From positions 1 to 64,000 of the forward strand of contig WNNJ02000618.1 of the NCBI GenBank assembly GCA_012934845.2: 64,000 nt of DNA. Direction: 5' to 3'. Source of the DNA: Pomphorhynchus laevis (Eukaryota; Acanthocephala; Palaeacanthocephala; Echinorhynchida; Pomphorhynchidae). Below the pieces are notes generated by a model. It searched no databases and was not told where the DNA came from. It worked only from the letters and a program-made list of their open reading frames with translations. Position numbers and translations under genes: made by a program. Below are positions 1 through 8,566 of the stretch, in pieces. Within the stretch, counting starts at the first letter, position 1. Every line of letters begins with the position of its first letter.

Positions 1-62
1 TATATTTATATTAAATACTAAATATTATATTATAATATATTATATTAAATATACTAAATATT

Positions 63-168
63 TTCAGAGGAAACCCGTCATTAGCACATATTTGACCCGC
101 AGCTATGCTGGGTCGAGTATAGGGAGCTGGAACCTAACAGCATAGCAGTTCCTCCTGATGACCTCTAA
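63..168 (+). repeat. Fold-back repeat core, copy 1 (hammerhead-like order)
   Basis: This is one of about ten copies of a ~110-bp repeat. It runs from TCAGAGGAAA at the left, through an ATTAGC loop and an inner stem near CTATGCTG/CATAGCAG, to CCTGATGACCTCTAAT at the right. The outer arms (CAGAGG and CCTCCTG) can pair. The core order matches a type II hammerhead (see the finding on 13016-13265), but the GAAA-side hairpin in this copy is degraded. Downstream it continues into an AT-rich flank (from about 500) shared with the other copies. Confidence 0.7.
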
Positions 169-206
169 TTCTTATTCTTATACATCGTCTGTTTTTTATT
201 TTTATA

Positions 207-440
207 TCTAAATGCCATTCCCAGAAAAAAAAGAAATTGAATATTTCTTCGATATTTCGTTCGCTAACCGCGGACATTATCAAGAAGTATTGTATAGAAC
301 TTAATATAACCAAATATAAGACAAATTGTCTTATATTTGGTTATATTAAGTTCTATACAATACTTCTTGATAATTTCCGCGGTTAGCGAACGAAATATCG
401 AAGAAATATTTAATTTTTTTTTCTGGGAATGGCATTTAGA
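207..440. mobile_element. 234-bp palindromic MITE with TA target duplication
   Basis: The whole element is one near-perfect inverted repeat. The left arm begins TCTAAATGCCATTCCCAG and the right arm ends with its reverse complement; the centre is around 321-331 (GACAAATTGTC). The dinucleotide TA flanks it at 205-206 and 441-442, as Tc1/mariner-type transposases leave. It has no coding capacity, so it would depend on a transposase elsewhere. It sits in the AT-rich tail of the fold-back repeat: the host repeat stops near ATCGTCTGTT (~191) and resumes near ATCGTATGTT (~500). The family assignment is inferred from the TA duplication and structure only. Confidence 0.75.
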
Positions 441-928
441 TACAAAAATAATTATTCCCCCAGAATGTCTCATACCGTTTCAAATTATTTGAAGAAATTT
501 ATCGTATGTTATTTATTAGTCAATTCAGAACAATTGACTTTTGTTGTAAATTTTAAATTTTAACTTGATATAACCTGATAACATTGTTTTTTCCTGATGA
601 CTTCTTTTAGTTAATTAATAAAAATTGACTTTTATTTTAAATTTCAATTTTAAATTTAAAATTTATATAAATATAAATTGTATAAAATCTTAAATAATTA
701 TTTATTATTTATCTTTTTTATTTATATATCATCTAAAAAAGGGAGAATCAGTTATCTGCTCTGATTTGTTCTACTGACAAGTTATTATTGACCTCTGATC
801 TAACTAATATGGCATCAACTTTGTTAGGTACCTAACTTTCTGAATCTATTTTCCGCAATATACTAGATTTTGGTATTACTTCGTCCCTTTTGATAGATCA
901 CTTGAAATTTAGTTGTTAAAATGTTATC

Positions 929-965
929 TCATATTAAAATGCATGTTTCATGCATTTTAATATGA
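929..965. repeat. Perfect snap-back hairpin
   Basis: Two 17-bp arms, TCATATTAAAATGCATG and its exact reverse complement, flank a 3-nt loop. It is one of many perfect short palindromes in the window and probably arose by fold-back template switching. Confidence 0.8.
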
Positions 966-1088
966 TAGATAGGCTACTACGTAAATATATTCCAACGCAA
1001 AAGGAAAATCATTAGGAAATGTCAATCTGGAAAATCCAAAGGTTAGGAGGATAGTGAAATGCTAAATTTGATTATCTGTCAACTTAAT

Positions 1089-1139
1089 ACATATCAACTT
1101 AAATTACATATCAACTTAAATTACATATCAACTTAACTT
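1089..1139 (+). repeat. 17-bp tandem repeat, three units
   Basis: The unit ACATATCAACTTAAATT starts at 1089, 1106 and 1123; the third copy drifts at its end. No function is apparent. Confidence 0.85.
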
Positions 1140-1844
1140 AATTTACAGTGGTACACTTATATAGGTGAATCTTGTGTCAGCGAGTTACCGATAAAATTAG
1201 CAGCTCTTTATGTTAAGACCTCATCATCTGAAATTTTAAAAATCATTATTCCAGTTTGGCAGATTGCCGAATTTATCTCACGCTGCGAAAGAATACTGAA
1301 AATACCCGTGATCAGCGTTGAGGTAAATTAATATATTTACTAGCAGCAAATCGATTTTTGCTTAAGTCATTGAAAGCTTCTTAAAATTGTGCACAAACTT
1401 ATTTGAATGAACTGTATGTTGGTTAAACTGTTTAGCTTTGTGTCACAAGCATTGTTTTTTCTTTGCCCCATTAAAATCTTGAACTACTACATATTTATTG
1501 CTGCTGCGATTTTCCGAGCAATACCGATTTTGCGATTTTTCACTACATATTCCGCGAATTTACGCGATTGCGAAAAGATCGGACTCAACTAATGACATTC
1601 GATTCGGGAGTGATATTTCGTTAAATTTCTGTAACTTAAAGTTAAATGAAAAATAATTTAAATGGAAAAATAAAACTGAGAGTGCTAATCATTTTACGAT
1701 TTTATGTAATAAATTATATGTATATCTTTTTCCGAATATAATTAATTTTATTATTTAATTATTAAATTTTGATTTATCATGATTATGTTTTGTTTATTTT
1801 TTAATTATATAACAATACGTAGACTCAGTTAGCTGATTTATCTA

Positions 1845-2795
1845 GTTTAAAATATGTATCTATTAAATTATTTTAATGATTTTGAAGAAAGCCAATATCA
1901 TTACATATTGTTGCAATCTTAAAATTTCATTATTTAATGTATTATATTTTATATTATATGGTATGCATGAATGCTCATGCAAAAATATGTTTCTTGTAAA
2001 TTTAAATATGTCATCTTTACGGTATAAATTAATAGTAGTTTTAGTTAATGTTAATTTAATGTTCATATCTAGATATACACCTTCTTTATCATTAATATTG
2101 GTTTTGTTAAGAATAAGGCTTTCTGGATAAATTTGTTCACTAATTGAATAAAAATTATTAGAATTAAATACACATATATCATCAATATATCGAAACATAT
2201 TTCATATCTTTATATAACTTAGATTTATTTTTTAAACAGTTATAAACAAATTCATTTAAAATAAGTCAGCTATAATTGGGCTACTATTACCACCCATTGG
2301 AACACCTTTTACTTGTCTAAATATAGATGTCCCTACTTTTAAATAATTTTGATTTATCAAAATATTTAAGGATTCTATTAATTCAATTTTATCCATATAT
2401 TTATATTTACTTAATGGTTTAATTTTTGTTAGATAGGCGTCATAGTTATTACAACATATATATGTATATCTTTTTCCGAATATAAGATTAATTAATTTTA
2501 CTAACGCTTCTTTAATATCTACTAAACCTAGATTTGTATAAAGAGTACTAAAATCGTATGTATTTATATTTTGAAAATTTATTCCTTTTGTCTGTTTTAA
2601 AAATTCTTTTGTAGAATTAATACTGAAATAGTGTTTTATACCAGTATTAATTTCGATTACCCGACAATATTTTTTAAAGTGTGCTTTAATTACTTTAAGT
2701 ATTTTATTCATATAGACAGAAATGGGTTTGAATGTACATTTAAACGCACTACATATGAACCTAGGTTAATTGCATTTTTATGTAATAAAATTCCT
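1845..2795 (-). mobile_element. Penelope-like (Naiad-type) RT fragment
   Basis: On the minus strand the upstream part (2711-2256) encodes RT palm sequence with DFSTLYTNL and GVPMGGNSSPIIADLF. The downstream part (2198-1863) encodes the catalytic YIDD box (YIDDICVFN), followed by the thumb stretch NLYRKDDIFKFTRN. These are diagnostic of Penelope-like RTs. The two parts lie in different frames (break near 2200-2256), so the copy is dead. The N-terminal nuclease is absent. The low-coordinate end abuts the flank of the fold-back repeat (GTAGACTCAGTTAGCTGA, ~1822). It closely matches the fragments at 28.1, 30.4 and 40 kb. Confidence 0.9.
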
Positions 2796-3246
2796 TTTCT
2801 AACTGTAGATTTAAATCCAAGTCAGTACTCGCTTCCAAACTTCCAAATTCTAGTGTTGGTTAAACTATTTGGCTTTATGTTTCTCCATTTAATAATTTAG
2901 TCACGACCAGTGTTTTCCTTTGCCATATATAATCCTGAGTTATTTTGCCTGTTCGCATATTTGATGATCAGGCAATTTTTAGCGCGATTCTTTGATTTTC
3001 CCCAACCGCGGAAAGTTCGAGGATCTATTCTCTATTCGGTGCCTTGTATTCTGCTAACACGATGATGCTGATGATGATAAAAAACCTAAATGGTCTAAAT
3101 TGTCTTTTAACTACTTAATTTCTATCAATTTAAAGATTATTTGCAATATGTATGCCTATTTTCCACGATAAACGGATTATGATATTCTGTTGTTCGTTTC
3201 GATACCAAGTATGAAATTTATTTGATCCTTATCTTCTTTGTCTTTA

Positions 3247-3281
3247 TTGCCTATTTTATTTGTTAGTAAATAAAATAGGCA
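3247..3281. repeat. Snap-back hairpin with identifiable parent
   Basis: The sequence TGCCTATTTTATT is followed by a short loop and its reverse complement. The unfolded parent occurs at about 3770-3842, where the same upstream sequence runs on without folding back. The hairpin copy looks like a template switch that joined two repeat pieces; a partial fold-back core follows at 3289-3336. Confidence 0.75.
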
Positions 3282-3538
3282 ACTTCTTTGGTAACCCTAT
3301 AGCATAGAAGTTCGTCATGATGACCGCTAATCCTTATTATGATATATCTTCTGTTATTTATTAGAAAATTCATAAAAATTGATTTTTTTAAATTTCATTT
3401 TTTATTTTAACTTGATAAATTTATAATAAATTGATATAAATTGTATTATATTTGTATTAGAATAAGATAATAATAATTTTATTATTATAATAAGATTATA
3501 ATAATATCTAGTATTATTATACTAGATAATCAAATTTA

Positions 3539-3649
3539 ATCAGAGGAAATATATCATTTGCATGTATTTGGCCCAACTGCGATGTTTGGTCGAGGAATTA
3601 GGTGTTGAAACATGACAGCATAGCAGTTCCTCCTGATGACCTCTAATCC
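3539..3649 (+). repeat. Fold-back repeat core, copy 2
   Basis: A full-length copy: TCAGAGGAAATATATC at the left, an ATGTATTT stem arm, inner arms CTGCGATG and CATAGCAG, and CCTGATGACCTCTAAT at the right. The AT-rich flank with TTATTATTCAATTCATAAAA follows, as in other copies. Confidence 0.75.
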
Positions 3650-4429
3650 TTATTCTGATACATCGTATGTTATTTATTATTCAATTCATAAAATTTATGA
3701 CTTTTATTTTAAATTTCAATTTTTTTAACTTGATTTAAATTTATTAATTTAACTTTATTCTGTTGTTCGTTTTGATACCAAGTATGAAATTTATTTGATT
3801 CTTATCTTCCTTGTCTTTATTGCCTATTTTATTTGTTAGTTTTATTCGCATTATTTTTCTCCGTGTTAACACATAGACATAAGTTCAACAAAGCCTGCGA
3901 AAGTGGTTGCTTTTTTAAATTAAGATCATCAGATTTCTAGCTATCACACAACGGGATAGTTCGGTTGAAATCCAGATAGTTTTTGGTTTGTACATTAAAA
4001 CAGTCGTTTGTATAATTTGTATAAAACACAAATCTTATTTTACAAACTGGGTATATCAACCTCCCGTTACCATGTAAATATTAAGTAACTGCTCTTATTA
4101 CTTTAATGTTAAAACAACTGACTTTGAATCAGTGCCATATTATCTCAATGTACCTGTAATTCAACAATATATTTTTACATAATTTCTTGTTTGGGTAATA
4201 TTAAAATAAAAGATTATTAAATACAGATTATTAAAATCTGCTCATATTATTTTCAAACCAAATTTATCGCTTTATATTTTAATGTTAATTTTATTGTTAA
4301 TTAAATTATAGTCGCAATTTCCGTGTAATTAGCAATTAAGTTTTTATCATTTATTAAGCTTTTATTAAGTTTCAATCGGAAACAAGTATCTTTTACGAAT
4401 TTCTGCAGCTAGAAAAATGTCAAACAAAA
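3650..4429. other. Spacer with DOLK 3' flank
   Basis: No coding region is visible. On the minus strand, AATAAA hexamers at 4361-4366 and 4350-4355 lie about 65-80 nt past the DOLK stop codon and are likely polyadenylation signals. The rest is repeat flank and unassigned AT-rich sequence. Confidence 0.55.
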
Positions 4430-5860
4430 TTAACAAGAATGATTATTTTCAACAGTATTATTAGAAAACGCAATTCTTAAAAACGGATATAATATAACAG
4501 CACCAAAAAAATTATCATCTCCTTTGGAAAACGCTTCAAACATTGAAGAAACTAAAAGCCCAAAAATTAGCATGAGGTGTGTCATTCCGCTTACAAAGAT
4601 TTTGAATTGTCTGCTGATAATTACTATAATTACAGAGTAAGCATATTGACTTATAAAGTTCGCTAAGCTACCTTCAACAGTCCGTTTTCGTTGTGGCCAC
4701 CTTAATTTCCCATAGCGATATCCAATTACTGAGGCGAATGCATCACCAACGCCTGTTGACATAACTCCAGTATATACGTATAACGGCATTTTGGTAACAT
4801 TTGAATTTGAATTGAGATTTTCACATGATTCATACATTAGCGGATACAGCACACCGAGAAGTAAGGTTATTGGAGATAGCTCGGCAGATTCAGGTTCTAG
4901 CGTGTTTGTAAGAAAAGGACTAAATATAAAATGTATTGCCGTACCCAGAATAGGGGATCTATAGTAACGACATGCTTCGATCAATTCAATTATAAACAAT
5001 GCACCTGATAACGACACTTTTAAAAGAGCTGGGTCAAAAAGTAAACCGGAGCTAACGATTATAGTAACAGCAAAATGATAAATCTTTCTTGCTTCGGTTT
5101 TAGACAAGCGTGGTGGTCGCAGTAGATAAGCTATAGTGATAAACATAACTGAAATGAAAATCCAAAACAGGAGAATCAATGGGCGATAAAATATTCCGTA
5201 TTCGAAAATAAACCCTAAAAGCCAAACAAATGGTTCAATATTTGTAATGAACATGAATATAAAGACATATGTAACTACGACTAATAGAGCAAGACGCTTT
5301 ATAGTAGCTCTAACGAAAAGAAACACTAAGGGGAAAGTTATCAATGTCAGCTGTAAGTAATGGTTGGTACAAGTGGGATATTTATCCGGACTAGAAAAAC
5401 CAGATTTTAAAGCAATATCTGCGATCATACAGATAAAAGCCGATATTCTGCTTGACCAATTCTGGGAAGCTATCCAAATAGCGTAATGCAATAGTTTGTA
5501 CAGGAGTGAAACTGTGAAGCCGACATTTATGCGACGAAAGTCATTTACTGCAGAGATTGAAATGGTTACGAATAGGAGAACAGATCCGATAATCCATGGT
5601 ATAAATTCTAGAATCTTGTGCCTAGTTTGCAGTATGTGTTCACAGTAGATGCGCAAAGAATATATTGCGAACAGGATTATTTGGAATCGAGTTAATTGAA
5701 ATCCGCACCGACGACGATTTAAATATAGCGTCCAGTAGAAACATAACAGAACAATTGTTTTGGTCTTATTGCCAGTCTTCTTGTATTTAAGGTAGTGCGT
5801 ATCCGGATGAAATATTGAGGAATCTATTCTTTTATCATTGGTCATCTTATCGAGTTGCAT
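4430..5860 (-). CDS. DOLK: Dolichol kinase, single exon
   Basis: Dolichol kinase phosphorylates dolichol with CTP in the ER membrane to make dolichyl phosphate, the lipid carrier for N-glycosylation, O-mannosylation and GPI anchors. The 476-residue product is strongly hydrophobic, with many predicted membrane segments from about residue 35 to the end. The C-terminal half carries family hallmarks seen directly: ARKIYHF (257-263), GVGDAFASVIG (370-380), RKRTVEGS (391-398, the CTP-site loop) and an acidic GDDNFFGAV near 447-455. These align by eye with VGVGDTVASIFG, KKTFEGT and QIDNLLLPL of vertebrate DOLK. Its length is slightly below the human protein. There is no intron; human DOLK is also single-exon. 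The first ATG (5860) is used; a second at codon 6 is possible. No stops interrupt it and polyadenylation hexamers follow, so it is probably functional. Confidence 0.93.
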   Translation of the reverse strand: MQLDKMTNDKRIDSSIFHPDTHYLKYKKTGNKTKTIVLLCFYWTLYLNRRRCGFQLTRFQIILFAIYSLRIYCEHILQTRHKILEFIPWIIGSVLLFVTISISAVNDFRRINVGFTVSLLYKLLHYAIWIASQNWSSRISAFICMIADIALKSGFSSPDKYPTCTNHYLQLTLITFPLVFLFVRATIKRLALLVVVTYVFIFMFITNIEPFVWLLGFIFEYGIFYRPLILLFWIFISVMFITIAYLLRPPRLSKTEARKIYHFAVTIIVSSGLLFDPALLKVSLSGALFIIELIEACRYYRSPILGTAIHFIFSPFLTNTLEPESAELSPITLLLGVLYPLMYESCENLNSNSNVTKMPLYVYTGVMSTGVGDAFASVIGYRYGKLRWPQRKRTVEGSLANFISQYAYSVIIVIISRQFKIFVSGMTHLMLIFGLLVSSMFEAFSKGDDNFFGAVILYPFLRIAFSNNTVENNHSC

Positions 5861-6194
5861 TCGTTATTCTAAAATTAATTCTTAATTTGTTTAGTAAATA
5901 AAGAAAACGTGATAACAAATACGTGGAATAACACGCTCTCGTTTACTGTTCTATCGTAATTCATAAATATACTCACATCAGCTACATCAACTACAGTATA
6001 ATTTAATATGACGGCATTTGACATTCAGTTCATAAATTTGACTGTAGCTGACAACTATAGAAAATACTGTATCACAATTATTGGTTTTTATACAAATAAA
6101 AACAAACAAATTCTCACTGTAATTATTCGTGCTTTGTATAACTTAATGTGTGAGCACTATCTGTAAGCAATTAGAATTTACAATTCTTAGCATC
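5861..6194. other. DOLK upstream region
   Basis: This region probably contains the DOLK promoter on the minus strand, but I see no convincing TATA box or initiator. No other gene is seen. Confidence 0.4.
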
Positions 6195-6625
6195 GGTTGG
6201 TAACCGCTGTTTTGTGCGATCCCAATCTGAGGTGGACTGTCTGAGTTATGCGTACAGATCGTATTCGGAACGAGGATCTCAGGGTAAAATTTGGTGAAGT
6301 GCCGATACGCTACAAGTTATGCAAAGCTCGATTACAGTGACACGGCCATGTTCTCACCGCTGATAAAGACACACGAGCAAGCATTAGGTTCGACCTCAAA
6401 GTGGAAAAAAAGCGCCCGAAAGGAAGGCTATGATAGCAATAGATCGACATTATAAGTCGATATTAAGCACTCATCGCCTATAACCGAGAGACGCCGCAGA
6501 CCGCACGAATTTGAAAAAGTATTCCAAAGTAGCGTACCCCGTCGCTATACGGAAAAAACGCCGCAGACCGCGCGAATTGGAGAAAGTATTCAAAGTAGCG
6601 GACCCCGTCGCTATACGGGACAACC
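6195..6625 (+). mobile_element. RTE-clade LINE, C-terminal fragment
   Basis: The plus strand reads in pieces DRIRNEDLRVKFGEVPI, then a HGHVL box, a KRPKGR box and an ending like DRANWRKYSKVADPVAIR. This matches the conserved C-terminal tail of RTE LINEs, including those common in nematodes. Several stops and shifts interrupt it. The final segment is duplicated in tandem as ~67-bp units at 6491-6557 and 6558-6623, both encoding the DR.N..KYSKVA.PVAIR ending. The reverse transcriptase and endonuclease are missing, so this is a 5'-truncated copy. Confidence 0.8.
6491..6623 (+). repeat. Tandem duplication of RTE C-terminus
   Basis: Two adjacent units begin ACGCCGCAGACCGC. They differ at a few positions, including a 1-bp indel. 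Both encode the last residues of the RTE protein. Confidence 0.85.
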
Positions 6626-7234
6626 GCTGAGGTAGAAGATAAAAATAATGGAGAACTGTTTTTCGTAAATTTTCAAAGCATTTTCCTATATCCGTTATAA
6701 AAATAAAATATAGTATTTACTTTTATATCCTTTTTACTTTTATTTAAAGTTGGATGAGGCATTCACAATGTTATAAACTGATATAAACTGCAATATTATG
6801 TAATATTACAAGACGAAAATAGTCAGACTGTTGTTAATTTAGATAATTAAAGGCAAAATTTAACAAAAATAAATTAAAATTATTTTAATTTATGGGACTT
6901 CAAGTGCCCAAATACTTTGAGTCCAAGCTGGCCCGCACATTCTTAACAGTGCCCAGGCACCGGTGCAATCATCGCGAAGGAGCGCAAACAAGCAAAATAC
7001 GCATGTTTGGACCCATCGACGATAATATTTTAACCAGTGGCATTTGACACCCTGGGTTGCCCTGGCCTAGCAACACTTAAATTTCTCAATGACTTAGGAC
7101 GACGCATATCGAGAGCAACAGGAGATTTCAGAGCTGGCCGATATTTGACTAAGAGAATAGGCATCGCTGTTCAGCTCGGAAACCTGCTTTAGATTTTGTT
7201 GATTTATTTTTGATTCAAATTATTACAAATTGTT
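6626..7234. other. Unassigned spacer
   Basis: AT-rich sequence with a more GC-balanced patch at about 6895-7190. I found no open frame of note, RNA gene or recognisable repeat. Confidence 0.5.
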
Positions 7235-7615
7235 AAATTTTTTTCAATATTTCGACAACTATATGAGACCATTTTCAGGAATACCAAATTTATCACTTCA
7301 TATTTCATAGATCATAATAATACATTTCATAGATCTATAAAACATAATGAGTATATTAAGTTATTTTCTGAGTATCAAGTTCTTGGAAATTATCAATTTA
7401 TTTTTTGAATGCGGCATCAAATAGTTGCCGAAATATTGAAACGAATTTTAATTTATTTCTACTTTAATATGAATTTAATTATCGAAATCAACAAATCAGT
7501 TTTATTGTGTACCTTTATTTCTTTTTCTGTATTTATTGTAAAAAGGAAAAGACAAAAGAAATTAAAATTATAAAAATTATTATTTTTTTAATATTTCGGC
7601 AACTATTTGATGCAA
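7235..7615. repeat. Inverted repeats sharing a CGAAATATT tail motif
   Basis: Three related segments alternate in strand: 7238-7270 (minus sense), 7405-7442 (plus sense) and 7580-7615 (minus sense). Each contains a CAAATAG/CATATAG stretch and ends TTGCCGAAATATT or TTGTCGAAATATT. The same tail occurs at 14270-14300 and 30735-30770. They probably come from a SINE- or MITE-like family whose body is degraded. Confidence 0.6.
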
Positions 7616-7725
7616 ATTTCATAATTATATATTTTGTCTTTCAAAAATTTTCACTATTAAAAAATCTTGAAAGATAAAATATAGACAATAATCTGGTAGA
7701 ATTATATAAGTGTGAAAATTTATGT

Positions 7726-7898
7726 TAGTTTTAGATGGCATTTTACTCACACGAGAACAGCAATAATTTATTTATCGACGTGTTGGCCAATCTCAGTGAC
7801 CCGTTTTATGAAAAAAATGAAAAGGGTTACTGAGATTGGCTAAAACGTTGATATATAAATTATTGATGTTCTCGTATAGATAAAATGCTAAAACTAGT
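7726..7898. mobile_element. Imperfect palindromic MITE-like element
   Basis: Arms of about 75 bp are inverted copies with roughly one difference per 8 bp. The left begins TAGTTTTAGATGGCATTTTA and the right ends TAAAATGCTAAAACTA. The arms include CGAGAACA/TGTTCTCG and GGCCAATCTCAGT/ACTGAGATTGGCT. There is no coding capacity. It is older than the 207-440 palindrome, judging by arm divergence. Confidence 0.7.
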
Positions 7899-8427
7899 AC
7901 ATACAGTAAACCTGAATACGACATCAACTATATACTGAAAAATTGAAAATAATTGTAATTTCTTTATGCTGGACTTTGCCTTCAATATCCAAATATGTGA
8001 TATTGTACTTTACTTATGTGATATTTATTTACATGATATTTTGTTAAAACATTAATTTCTTTTATTGACATTTTAATGATGTCGCGGTTTAGATTAGTTG
8101 TTGCCGAAACTTTTCTTTCATCAGCCATCATGGAAACAATTTCCGATGATACACATACTTAGATATAATTTATCCTCAAATGCACTTTCATGCTCGTATA
8201 GCTCATCTGATTCATTTGGTTATCATTTCTCGGTGCCAAGCAACCATTGAAGGTCAATTGAGACTTATTATTTTCAAATATGCAAACAGTCGTGTTCTAA
8301 ATATTACTGCTGTTAATTTAAAAAATTAATCGACGTTAAAAAATATATTATTTGATATTTTGAACACGATTAGAGTTGTGTAGAAATTAATTCAATAGTG
8401 TGACTAATAGCGTTACATTGCTAAGGA
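7899..8427. other. Unassigned spacer
   Basis: AT-rich sequence in which I see no gene or clear repeat. It ends at the left target duplication of the LINE beginning at 8442. Confidence 0.5.
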
Positions 8428-8566
8428 ATGTTGTAATGCAAGTAAGTAAGTAAGGGTTTTATTAATAACTATATAACTGATAAAAACTTAAGAAACAAAA
8501 ACATGCAAAAGAAAACTTTAAATAGAAGCTGTTCACGACGTGTATTTTGAAATCTTCAACTTATAT

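Larger units (their letters stand above)
441..1844. other. AT-rich repeat flank, no gene seen
   Basis: The stretch contains the AT-rich flank of the fold-back repeat (about 499-700 and again 1730-1845). It also holds a 17-bp arm hairpin at 929-965, three 17-bp tandem units at 1089-1139, and a segment at 1400-1600 that recurs in diverged form near 2850-3000. I see no exon or RNA gene. Confidence 0.6.

Noticed and set aside
264-473. 69-codon open frame on the minus strand
   Set aside because: It lies within the palindromic MITE and its symmetrical frame; no protein features.
5800-5860. Alternative DOLK start at the second methionine
   Set aside because: The first ATG is intact and only five codons upstream; nothing in the sequence favours the second.
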